Origin: Desarmillaria ectypa
Taxonomy: Eukaryota; Basidiomycota; Agaricomycetes; Agaricales; Physalacriaceae
Direction of reading: 5' to 3'
DNA length: 64,000 nucleotides
Assembly (NCBI GenBank): GCA_030407005.1
Contig: JAUDYN010000002.1
Location: 4,278,001-4,342,000 of the forward strand
Below, piece after piece: positions 12,101 through 23,436 of this stretch. The notes beneath the pieces are model-generated. The model did not search any database. It was not told the origin of the DNA and saw only the letters and a list, made by a program, of their open reading frames with translations. Every line of letters starts with the position of its first letter. The first letter of the stretch is position 1. The translations under genes and the position numbers were made by a program.

Positions 12101-12995
12101 ATGGTTTCCATTCTTGGGAACGATTAGCTACCGCCACCGAAGCGCATCTTAAGCGACGTGCGTCAGCGCCATCAAATAATGGTAAATTTTGAAATTTCTC
12201 ACTGAACTGCGGTCGAGGCAACATTCTGGCTCCGCAAACAGCATCTTTATCCACCATGATCACTACCAGAGGCTGTATCACTATGACCTTTCGAAAGAAC
12301 CTTGACTCGTGGGGTGTGACTGAATCCTGTTCCCACAGCCGCTAATGGCATGTCATCGGGGTGGCACTTGTGGCGAGCTTCTTGCATATTACATGTGAGG
12401 GTAGAGCGTTTGCGCAAAGCTGTTTCACAATAGATCTCCGTCGAAGATTGTGAATTACGTTTTTAACAAAGGAATTATTATGGCATTAAACACCCGTGAA
12501 GCTATCAGTCGGTAAGATACGTGTCCTTGCTTCTCGTCACTTATATGTCGTCCTGGCAGAGTGCGTATCAAAACCAAAGATCGGAAGGGAATACGTCGCC
12601 CTCTGACTCGACTTCTCACCCACACCGCTACCATAACTATCAGCTTGGAAACGTCGAATGTTTCTCCTTGATTTTTTAGAATAATAAACATTAAAAGCAA
12701 ACAAATGCGATTTATCGTCATATCGTCCAATTTTGTTCTCCTTTCGGGTGTGGAATTTTAACCCCTGCTCGATCTCAACCATTCTCGAAATGAGTGTGGC
12801 GAAAGCGGGTGTCGTACCTGCGACAAGACCGATGTTTACTATGACAATTCATGTCCCGGATCAGGTAAACAAAATTTTGACTATTGGCTCTGGTGTACTG
12901 AAACAACTAGTTAGGGATAACCGGAGCCCAAACGTGTCATATATAAGCAGAAAATATTCCAACCAAACATCTCAGAACCCTCGCTCACCTTAACA
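9102..12995. other. Intergenic region, possible decayed minus-strand gene
   Basis: No complete gene. Minus-strand frames at 10076-10285 and 9747-10052 are adjacent and coding-like (for example VVPGTQYWLTTCSPGSSVGA and GSDFSHLADIIAAIEDKSRV), so they may be exons of one degraded gene, but I cannot name a family or find all junctions. A 23-bp-spaced direct repeat (GCATTAGGTCAC) lies at 11025-11063. The rest shows only short random frames. Confidence 0.4.
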
Positions 12996-15676
12996 ATGTC
13001 TGACAACTCAAACTTCTCCGGCAAGACTGTCACCTGCACGCCGACAGACGATAGCACCCGAGGTCGTATCAAACGGGACCGCCTGGGTATCTTCGAGATT
13101 GCGTACGAGAAAGAGGAGTCTTTCTTACCCTCTCACGAAGCTGTCATATCGGTGGTGGACAGCATCTCAGAACACGGTACTTTTGCCCTTCGCCTCTTCA
13201 AGGATGTCTTCTCCGCCGCGCCGATGACATTCCTACTCTACCTCACCGCAAATTTATGGTTGAGTATCTCTTCGGCTATTTCGATTTGTCTTGTCAAGGT
13301 GGGACTCAACACCGTAAGGCGCCAGCTGTTCAGCATATTCTCCGTGGTTCATGCGACTACTTAGGTTGAGACGTGGATGACCTCTGGGTTTTCCAGCTCA
13401 GAGGCTACGGTAGAAGACTTCAAATACGCTGTACTGTATTGGTTGGCGTCTGCTTCAGTGTCGGTCGTAGCTGCGCGCTTCATGTGAGGCCTCGCCGTTG
13501 AACATAATTCTTTGTCGTCACAATATCGCAGCATAGGAAATGACCGCACACTGGACTCGGCGATGAAGTTGCTTCTTTATCCTCAATTTGCTAAAAGTCA
13601 GTCCTCAGTTCGCCATGCCATTTGTTCGTACTAATTCTTACTACGTTATCATAGCGAGCTTGGATCTAGATCTGGATACTGCAACTGGTATGACCCGCTC
13701 TCAAACTACAGACTTCGGTACTCATAATTTAATGATTTATAGGTGGTAATGGCTTTCCTGACCCCAGCGAATTTCACCGAGCGTATTGTAAGGCGTGGGC
13801 GACCATGAAGACCATTATTCTTCAGCTACGGGCTTTTGTCAGTATTTCCCTTCAAGTGGGGGTCTTGATTATCCTCCTCAATAGACCCTTGCCTTTGTTG
13901 ATAGCCATGACGCTCGGTTCCTGCGTTCTGGCTATCTTTTTGCTCAAACCCATCAATAACTTTGGAGGCGCAGGTAAATAAACTTTATAGGAGAATAACG
14001 GTGGAGCTTATTATACCCATGTTTCAGGATACGCATACTGGACTAAGAATCGTCACTACGATCGTTTGATAGGGCTCCATCAAATGATCTTTAATCCTTG
14101 GGTCTATCGTGATTCTATGTTGAAGACCGTACCAGAAGGCTATATATATCAAGGTCAGCGTTGTCTCCCACACGGCCGACCTTGTTCCAAATGAGTGATA
14201 CCTTAACAGAATACAAGAAAGAGATCGAAACCTTGGGTGTACAGAAATACAGTGAAGCTGACTTCGCCTCGACGACAAGTGTTCTCCCTCCATGGTACTG
14301 GGAGTTTTCAAGCACACTACTTGTTGACTGCTTTCCGGTATGCTGCCCCATACTCTCCTAGAAAGAAACGCTGAAGTGAATCATTTCGTAGGCATTGTGT
14401 TCTGTTGCGCTGTTTTGGACTCCTCTGACGCCGTCTCTCTTGTCTGAAAGCGTGCTTCTTCAGATGACTTTGATCAACCTGAAGAAGAGTGTCGACTTCA
14501 TGCTGCTATGCCAATCCAGTTCCTTTGTTACTGTACTGCAGAAAGCGATGCTATGCTACCGAGATCTGCATATCACTTCGACTGTGGCCGCTGGAAATTG
14601 CGAATATCCTGATAGTGAGAAGTCTTCCAATGAAGGCATGAACATCTCTTTCCAGTAAGTCGAAAGCCATCATTATTTCTTGAATCTTAGTCATTTCAAC
14701 ATCCAGGAATGTTTCATTTACGTACCCTGGCAATAAGCAAGCCCTCAACAACGTTTCTTTCAATATTTATCCTGGGCAACTTATTGTTATTGTCGGCGTC
14801 AACGGCAGTGGAAAGTCTAGTCTTTTGAACTTGTTGTCTCGTTTGAGAAATCCTACCACCGGGGACATAGTCATTGACGGGAGGCGTATACAAGACTACG
14901 ACCTGGCTTCTCTCCGATCCTCCATCACTGTTCTTTCACAGGAAGACGTTATTTATCCACTATCCTATGGCGATAACTTTCTCATGACTCTCGGAAACTC
15001 TACCCCCTTTCTCGATGGAAAAATTCCTACCGAGATGCTTGAAAAGGCAGCCACTATGGGTGGATCATTGGGAATTATTCATGAACAGAAAGCAAGATTT
15101 GATTCTCTTTACACTCCAAATAGCGAAGCATTTGAACTCTCATTTCACGCTTCTGTCTCGGGCTGCGGGCACAAGTTTCCCTCGACGTCAGCGATACAAG
15201 TGCAGGAACAGGAACATCCCGTACGGAAGCCTACGAAACTGTCAGGAGGTGAGACTCAGCGAGTCCTTGCGTAAGTTTCCTCTCCCATAATTCCTGTCCG
15301 GAGTTTTGATGAATTTGTGTTAGGTCTCGAGCGTATATGAAGCTATTGAATGGAGGCACCAAACTCCTAATAGCGGACGAAGCAACTTCGGCAATGGATC
15401 CTGTCGCTGAACGTGCTTTGTTGAACGGTTTCTTGGAACATGGTAAAGGCATGACCATGATCTTTGTCACGCACAGGTTTGCACATCTCGTTAAGCGCGC
15501 TGATCGGGTTTTGTGAGTATTCAATCGATGAGATCTTTGATAACGGGAAGTTGATGATGTGTCGCAGGTGCTTGAGTGAAGGGAAGATCGTAGAGCAAGG
15601 AACTCACGTTGACCTAATGGCTATGGAAGGAGAGTATGCTCAGATGTATAACGCACAAGCAGAGGCCTACCGATAA
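12996..15676 (+). CDS. ABC transporter with one nucleotide-binding domain
   Basis: Starts MSDNSNFSG at 12996 (exon 1 to 13292, next exon from 13365) and runs through several short introns to TAA 15674-15676. The N-terminal half has hydrophobic segments (LFKDVFSAAPMTFLLYLTANLWLSIS; ISLQVGVLIILLNRPLPLLIAMTLGS). The C-terminal ATPase domain is complete: Walker A GVNGSGKSS, Q-loop LSQED, signature LSGGETQRVLASRA, Walker B TKLLIADEATSAMD with the catalytic Glu, and the H-loop FVTHR. One membrane region plus one nucleotide-binding domain makes it a half-size transporter that should dimerise. Agaricomycetes carry many members of this type; the substrate is unknown. It contains an unusual acidic and serine-rich insert between the Q-loop and the signature. 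It lies 5 kb from the P450 on the same strand, too far to argue for a cluster. Confidence 0.85.
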
Positions 15677-18388
15677 GCGCCCAGATATATGATGTTTCCG
15701 GATCTCTGAAGCCCTTATCTTTATCGTTGGACTTACTATTTTACAAAATTAATTGAATTCTCAATGTAATGATATCCATGCGCTACATCATCAGTCCTCT
15801 GTCAATGAAACTGAATATCTTGCTCTGCCAAGTCTTGATAAATGTTCTCCCGTAAATATATGCACCGTGGCATCGTGCTGTTACTTTTACAGCTCCGATG
15901 ATCCCACAGGTCGACTCACTCCAATTGGCACTCAGCGCACGATGGACCCTTTATGTCGTCTGGTAATCCGGTTCCACAATCGGGCTTCTAGTTCAAATTC
16001 AAAACGGCAAAGTCTCCACATTAGACCTGGGCCTTATCTTTACAACACGCCTTGGATCTTTCAAATGTGACATGGATCGAAGATCTCACGGGACCGCTTA
16101 ATGGTTGACCATTCTGCTCTTAGATGGAAATCGCCGACGAATAGTATGGATGACGTCGCGGGCCGAAGACTAGATATCTCTTGGTCACTTTGACTTTTTC
16201 CAGTGTCTGTTCGAATTTAAGTGGAACCATGCGCCTTGCCGTAGCAGGTTCATTTCTCTCAATATCTTTGCAATTATCCCCGCCAGGGGGGTGTTCAGTT
16301 GCATCGAATATACAAATATACCCCCAAAATAGAACGGAAGCAGTATGAGGGAGATCCATATTTATGATGCATCTACGCAATCTCTTCACCCCTGGGGTCC
16401 TTAGACAATTTCTTAACAAGAAGATATCATCGAATTATGCATGGTTTATCACACCGGGACCGTCGAAATATGATTGGCCCCTTTACTGACACCAATTTAT
16501 GTGACGATCTGACAGTTGATCCACAAACGCCTTAATTCAACGCCCACATCTGCAGCCGGCTATTTCAGCCGAAATAAGTGTTACAGGCATTAGAACTCAG
16601 ACCAGCTGAATTAATTGGTACTGTTGAATTAGTGGGCCTCCATCCACTCGATCTGGAATTCATTTGACCGCACATGTATCGATGGTGTACTGCAGAGTAT
16701 TTGCCTCAAGTTGACCTCAAGTTCAACGAAAAAGCATCAACTTCAATGAACAATAGTCACCCGTTGATCGAGGAAAGAAAGTATCGTGTGTAAACCCCCC
16801 CTCCCCGTGTACCATATGATCACAAAATGTGCTTGCAGCGGGTTGCGCAATAATTTCCGATATAAGTGATGCGCCTATATGGACCCACATGCTGTCACGG
16901 ATACATTCGGATCGGGACCAAACGCTAGATGCAAGCCCTGCTGGATCTTCCAGCTGCATCCTTCTTCCTATTCTATTCTATCGCTGAGATGCATATAGCT
17001 AGGCAAACATGCTCGGCAACTACGATGGTATTTCCATCCGAGTAGGACATTTGGATACCAAATAAACGCTCCGCCACCTCTGAGGCAACCACCCCGTGTC
17101 ACGACGTTTTCCGATATTGCGCGTCCCCGACGTTATCTCTTGAGGAAGAGATAATTGCCAGAAATAAAAGAAGCATGACCGCTGATTAACATGGGGTATT
17201 ATTTTTCATACCCGCTCTTTCATGGTAGTGACCAGTTGCTGTAGAAACACTGGTCGGCTGCTGTAGCATGTGGTATGGTATCGCTGATGTATCCGCATAG
17301 TCTCTGTTCTGGATGTACATTATGAATCGGAAGAAATCGTCTAGCTCGATTATGTAGGAACTTATGTATGTGCTTCTAAATAATACTCACGTGAAGATGA
17401 CTCTTGGTGATGGTATTCTGCCTGAAACTTAGTGGTGCCTCGATGGACAACCTAGGATTTATGAATCAGTGTGTCGTGGGTACTGTTTACGGGAAAATTG
17501 TCGGGCTAATTTGTGTTTGCCGTCTAGCTTGATATTCCCCTGGGCTATATTGATCTTAGCTTTAGGATCGAGGGAAATAACGTTACGATGGCAGAGAGGA
17601 ATGCGTCATCACATTCTGACACACTATGTTTAGGTTCAGGGACTGTATACGTTACTAGCATGAGGAGAGATGAGACGCTACAGTTTGATATATGTGCGTC
17701 AAACTGATATCTCTCGATTGCTGCTTCCGTCACGGTCCTTATGTCTCTCCTGCAGTAAGTTTCAAGGTTGTCACCGACGATGGTACAATATGCACTCGAC
17801 ACGTCAAGTGTCTAAGCTCTCAACTACGAACAACCAGGAAAAAATAGACTGTAATTGCTCTTCAAATGAATGATTTTACGCCATATTGACCTTTTCCACT
17901 GATGAATAGCATATTTATGTATCAAGTAGATTCTTGGAAACACAAATATAATTCCTCCTGGGACCTTAAAACCCTTTGCCGATATCAACCCGTCAGGACT
18001 GGATTATCAATGGCATACCTTCTACCCTTGAACACCTAGATGCAATCCATTTGGATCCCTAGAATATCCTAAGTCTTCTTTGGCCGACTCGGCGTGGCAT
18101 TTGATGACACAATAAAGGGTGCTCCATGAAGACAATAGTCAGACTCCTTGCCTTTGTCTCTACCAAGTGTTTGTTCGTTCTGTTCGCTCACCAGTAATCA
18201 CAAATATTCTAAAAAGTCTCGGTGCTGAATTACGAAAGCATGGCAATTGCCACCTAGAAGAACGCCTATATAAACTGCTTGACATGAATATCCTTTCATA
18301 ACATTGTTTTCCTCGTTCGCTTCATACATTTTTTTTCTATTTTTTCTTCTATTTTTTAGAATTCTTTCTCCTTCTCCTCGCTTCTGTC
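15677..18388. other. Intergenic, no supported gene
   Basis: About 2.7 kb between the ABC transporter and the zinc-ribbon gene. Only frames below 110 codons without motifs. The last 80 bp before 18389 are rich in C and T ('tttttcttctattttttag'), as expected for a fungal promoter and leader of the gene that follows. Confidence 0.5.
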
Positions 18389-19409
18389 ATGGACTTCTTG
18401 CCTCAGGCCCATATCCCCCCTCCATATAGTGTCGTTGATCCTCTGCTTTGGGATAACCAGCATCAGTCGTCCCAGTCAATTGACCCCGCTCTGTGGTCGA
18501 ACTTATACCACTCCTTGGGCAACAATATCTCCTCCATTCCTGGAGAAGTCGAAAAGGAGTCGAAAGACAACATCTCCCATCCATCGCTGTTCTCACCCAG
18601 TCCGATGTTGCCACCATCCGTCATGGGCGGCAGGGACTTTCGTGGGCTATCAGACATGTCGGGACAAATGTTGCCTCCAGATCTACCCAATGGTCTGATT
18701 CACATGGACGTTCCCGACATGGAAACTCCCGCTGCGGGTAGGCATCGTTCAGGGAAGGCGAAGTCCCGAGCTACCCATAAGAACGTTGCTAGGAAAGAAG
18801 TATGCGGCGTAAGTCACGTTTAGGCCGTAGTTTCGCCATTACTGAAGTCTTCCTGTAGATGCCTGAATGTGAAGTTTGTTCAGGACCCATCGAGATTAAA
18901 GAGGGTAGATGGAACGTTTGTCCAAAATGCACTTACGCGTACGCGTCACGTCTTTACTTTCGTTATGTTTTCATCACTTAGCGCCTTCACCATATAGGCT
19001 CTTGAATATGCCGGAAGAGCCTAATCCGTTGTATCGCATGGGGGGACAGGCAGCGTTCAAATGCGTTTACCCTGAATCAGATGACTTCCTCATTGATCAC
19101 ATCGACAACGGTACGGGAGTGTTTCAAGCGTTGTACGCTACGTATTTGCACTACCTCAGGGAAGAAAGAACTCTTCAGTCTAAAGTTGGAATAACGCACG
19201 CAAATTTCCAGGCGCTGATCAAGACAAATGCATCGAAGCGCGCGTATACCAAGTTTGGAATAAAACCGCCTATGTCGTTCGGGGAGGAAGTTGTGGACGA
19301 AACTTTCTACGGTGACTCGGACTCGGACTCTGAGTTGTCAGACTCGCCCGCCTTAGGAGAGGCAGGTCCATCTACTTGTTCCTGGAGTTCCAGCAGGACG
19401 AGGAAATGA
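18389..19409 (+). CDS. Unrecognised protein with a Cys4 zinc ribbon and acidic tail
   Basis: Three exons (18389-18808, 18859-18938, 18998-19409) with GT-AG introns give 303 residues in one frame. Residues 1-125 are low-complexity and rich in Pro, Ser and Asp (repeated DP-LW: DPLLWD, DPALWS), with a basic patch (HRSGKAKSRATHKNVARK) before the second exon. The short middle exon carries CEVCSG and CPKC sixteen residues later, a CxxC-x14-CxxC arrangement likely to bind zinc. A conserved-looking domain follows (residues about 165-260) and the C-terminus is acidic (DSDSDSELSD). I do not recognise the family. A nuclear, DNA- or protein-binding role is an inference from the basic patch, zinc ribbon and acidic tail. 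A TC-rich leader just upstream supports the start. Confidence 0.65.
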
Positions 19410-20057
19410 GCATCAACAGGAGAAAGAAGTATTGAGCGCTGGTTGCTAGGCTTGATTATGGGCTGGGCCGTTCATCTTCCCCTTATACCATCGTACCGTT
19501 ATCCTTGGCTACTTCAAAAGTAATTATACGTAGGTCAGTATTTATCTTATATTTCCCCCACAATAAACCGTAATTCCCCCTTCTGAACACCGACGATGGC
19601 GCGGGAGTAACCTAAGCTGGAGCACAACTGAGTTATTTCTCACAATTCTCACTGACAGTCAGGGGTAGGTGGTAGTTAGGAGGGGAAATGAAGCAATCAT
19701 AATAATTGTTTGCTTATATCCCAAGGCCGCATGGACTCAAACTCAAGCCTGTCTCGAAGTCGGCAACGATCGTGGTGATAAGACCGGCAGCTCCTCTTAT
19801 TTGTTCACAGCAATAATGAAGACGTTACAGGCTTCATGTTCGAGGCCAGTAGTGTAAATGCACCCATTGGTCGTGTATGTAGCGTCTGTCTACGAAAGAC
19901 TAAACTTTTGCATATATATTAACGCGGCTGTTATTGGTTAATCCGTTTCGGGACAATTTTGACACCAAATTAGAATCGGCAATGCCGGCAGAAGACATAC
20001 GTCATCAGCCATTAAATTTCGTACGTAGGAGCTACGGTCTCTCTGTTCCCAACCACC
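19410..20057. other. Intergenic, likely terminator and promoter DNA
   Basis: Spacer between two plus-strand genes. It holds the 3' end of the zinc-ribbon gene and the promoter of the IML2-like gene. Small frames at 19669-19857 and 19934-20140 show no motif. Confidence 0.5.
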
Positions 20058-22519
20058 ATGACCTCGCCCGACAAGACGACGGAACAGCTACGGTCTGCCA
20101 GCAAGGGCTTCGATTTTCTCTTCTCGAATGCCACTGCTGACGCCCAAATGGAGTTCGCGACCGATGATTCACCATTTCACTCCTTGGGCGCTGGCGTTTG
20201 CGTGTTTTTGGAGGCCGCCATGGGAATGGAGGTATGTATCAACGCGTGTCCAACAACGTATTCACATTCTCATTGCTTCTTAGTCGGCAAAGATGGAGGA
20301 AGCCGCGAAATCGCTGGCCCAGTCCGAGGCTGGATCTAGAAAGCAGATTAAGGCAGCCAAAAGCAAGACGAACTCGCGGCTACCGCCAGGAATTGAATGG
20401 GAGATCGTGAATGCTGATTCCGTCGTGCTGTTGGGGATAACGCATGCGCTAGGGTACGCGTAGCGAATTATTTGATAATTTGATGATTGCTAACTGGCCT
20501 GCATCCAGCGAATCATATATGGGATACCTTCAGTGCATGTAATACAGTCGTTTCTCCTCCTGTTTGTGTTCTTATCCGTTGACAGATACTCTCTCAACAG
20601 GCAAGCATGTTCCTTCCAACCGAAATCAAACAGCTGATAGATACCCTGGTTTTAGCGCCCATTCTAAATTTACCAAGTAGCTCCGAAGTTGTTGATATAA
20701 TAATTCTTATCTCACAATTTTTTTTCGCAGACTATTCAAGACCGTGTTCCCCAATGGTCTGGACGGGTACCGAACACCAGCCGCATCTCCATCTGTATCT
20801 CGAAAGCCTTCCAATCCCAGCATCCGCTCCGTCTCCACCAATGCCACGAAGACAAGTTTCTTCAGCAAATGGTCTGGCGGGTCCACGCTGACAGTGCCGC
20901 AACCTCTTATCCCTGAAGGTCCCGTCGACGAGCTTATAATATCAGGGACGGCTTTTGGCTTTGGACTATTTAACCTCGTCTTCTCTCTATTGCCTAAACG
21001 TATACAGTGAGTCTTGTTCCGCTTTTCACGTCGTCTACTCATCTTTCTCAGGGGCGTCGTTGGTTTTTTTGGTTTTAAACATGATCGCAGGCTCGCTCTG
21101 CAGGCTCTTGCAGTCTCCGCTGCTAAAACCGACGTGCATTCTGTTTTTGCTGCCCTAGTGCTGATGACATACCACGGCGTCGTTCTTCTTCTTTCCGGCT
21201 ATCAGGCAGATGAGGCGCATATCCTCAAGCAATACGGTGCAATGGTGACCAGTGTCAGTGAGCGCTACCCGACTGGCTCATTGTGGACATTGAATCAGGT
21301 CTGCATATTGTCAAAGCCTGCTTTTCCTGCTGACGTGTTATTCCAAGGCCAAGATCAAGCGCATGTCATACGATGCCCAAGGGGCAATTACAGTTCTGAG
21401 AGATGGCCTGAAGCCTGACAGAGAGGCGTCATTCAAACAGGCTGATACGCTGCTTGTGTTTGAGCTGGCCTGGACGCTGCTGGCCGAGAGAAGATATGAG
21501 GAGGCCGCCATCGAATTCATCAGGATGACGGAGCTGAACAACTGGAGCCCTGCCACCTACTATTTCATTGCCACTGGTAAGATTCTTCCTCTCTGGTCTC
21601 CTTGTCCTGATATCCTTTGTGCTAGGATGCTACATCATCATCGGCAACCTGGACAAGGCACAGGAATTGTTCGATGCAGTTCCTGGGATGATTGATAAGC
21701 GAAAGCTGGGCGGTAAGGATTTGCCGATGGAGGTTTTAATCAAGAAGAAAAGTCGGTTTCTTCACCTTTCGAGTGTTTGACCTTACTGACGACTATCCAC
21801 AGTCGAGTTCTACAAGGAGAAACAGAGACGGCGTGGCGGAGACGAGAAGAACCTCGTTCAGTGCATGAAGATCAGTCCAGCCGAAGGTATGTCGGTTCTT
21901 TATTGAGCCTAGGCGTCTCTCTGACTGCTATTCTAGAGATGGCGATATGTAAGTATTATCTGCCAACAAATGAAATAGAGCTTACATCGATTTAGTCTGG
22001 AATACTCACGAGCGAATCTCAAAGTCCATTGCTGAGGCTCACATTCGAGATTGGACGTCTCTTACACCGCGGCCCAGCATATACAGCACGTATATGGAGA
22101 CTCTGGATCTGCCTCCTTCTCCTACAGAGGTACCATTGGATCTGGATACACCTGACGAGCTTGCTTTACGGTCACTACTGCTCGGCATCGTCCATCGTGT
22201 AACGGAAGATTTCCAATCTTCCAGAGCATTTTTCCAGGACGCGATTGGCAAGCATGGAGACATTCGCGTTAGTACGTGGATTAGTGGTGTAGCGATGTTT
22301 GAGTTGGCAGTTGTCGATTTAAAAGAGAAGGAGGCAGGAGGGAAGGAGGGGGATGGTTGGATGGACGTCCTGGAAGGCGCTGAAGCGAAGCTGGATAAGG
22401 CCATGGCATTGGCACCGAATTCTACAGATTTGTCGTCAAGGTTGGATAGTCGTATCTCAATGCTCAGGGAGGAAATTGGGATTAAGAGGGAGATGATTTT
22501 GGGAAAGGTCAAGCAATAG
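20058..22519 (+). CDS. IML2: IML2 / TTC39-family TPR protein of the mitochondrial outer membrane
   Basis: Starts [10 protein letters not shown] and reads through about ten short introns to TAG 22517-22519. The order fits the Iml2/TTC39 family (DUF3808): an N-terminal helical block with [16 protein letters not shown], a serine-rich linker ([20 protein letters not shown]), the central [19 protein letters not shown] and [19 protein letters not shown] block typical of the family, then TPR-like helices ([39 protein letters not shown]) and a C-terminal LLGIVHR helix region. Yeast Iml2 is linked to the outer mitochondrial membrane and to clearing of inclusion bodies; that role here is by homology. 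Splicing includes a GC-AG intron near 20602 and a 12-nt exon at 21937-21948. No disabling change was seen. Confidence 0.85.
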
Positions 22520-23032
22520 AGGACGAGGAAAATGTCGTCGTATTCATTATTCTTAATGGTGTTATGGGGTGGATAGGAAACTTACAGCAGGTATTATCAT
22601 TTTTGAAGGACAGCACACTATTACAGCGGAGTAGACTCATTCAATAATCGTATACTGCTCATGGGATTGGACGGCCGAGTACCGGAAATACTGAATTCAC
22701 AGGTTTCATCGTTCAGTCTGAATACCGTCTCGATAAGGCACCAAGTGATAGTCGCGGTTGTAGCTACGAGCAAACGGAGAACTGCGGATAGCTGGAGATA
22801 CCACCGCCTTCAACAGTTCGCTCGCATTCTCACTTGCTCTTCGATACAATGTTCGATCTCACAAAGGATATTCCTAATCTGTATATTGTTTCTTTGTCGC
22901 AAAGTCGCTTCTCGATGCCACTGACGCGCCACATCATTATTGTCCTTTATCCGGGCCTTTTCTTTGTTCGAAACCGTTTGCAGCCACTATATAATCGTTG
23001 TTCTTAATTCCTATGCTCACCTACTGAACACC
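22520..23032. other. Intergenic
   Basis: Spacer between the IML2-like gene and the small gene at 23033. A 'ccactatataatc' TATA-like motif at about 22984 lies about 50 bp upstream of the next start codon. No coding frame supported. Confidence 0.5.
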
Positions 23033-23436
23033 ATGACTGACTCTGCTGCTACGACTGCTACCGCTAATACAATCCCTACCACTCCGACACCTCAACTTGG
23101 TGGAACGACTTCCGAAGTACAAACTGAAAATACTTCCACCTTCGTGCCACCCCAATATATATCGCCCAAAGATGCCAAGACCGACTCCGAGGAGGACCTT
23201 GACAACCAACTGAAGGCGATAGTTGCGGAGAGCCTTGAAGGTCAGTCTCCATTACTCTAATAATGTCTGCGATGCTGATTTGTTCGATACGTTTAGCTCA
23301 TCGGATCGCGTCTGAGGCTACTGTAAAGATGCTTCAAAGAAATGTCGAGCTGGACGCTAGTGCTTCGGCCAATTTATCTGGCGCAGATTTGGGAAGCGCT
23401 TCTGATCGGCCTGGTTTATTCAGTGACGCCAAATGA
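23033..23436 (+). CDS. Small unrecognised Thr/Ser-rich protein
   Basis: Two exons joined across one GT-AG intron (donor after GAA G at about 23239, acceptor ...gtttag at about 23298) give about 115 residues ending at TGA 23434-23436. The first half is rich in Thr, Ala and Pro (MTDSAATTATANTIPTTPTP), then an acidic helix (DSEEDLDNQLKAIVAESLE). The second exon continues the helical character (AHRIASEATVKMLQRNVELD) and ends DRPGLFSDAK. No signal peptide or membrane segment. The clean splice, TATA-like motif and absence of internal stops support a real gene, but I know no family. Confidence 0.5.

Noticed and set aside
5498..15676. P450 plus ABC transporter as a secondary-metabolite cluster.
   Set aside because: They are 5 kb apart, there is no backbone synthase, and no other tailoring enzyme was found between them.
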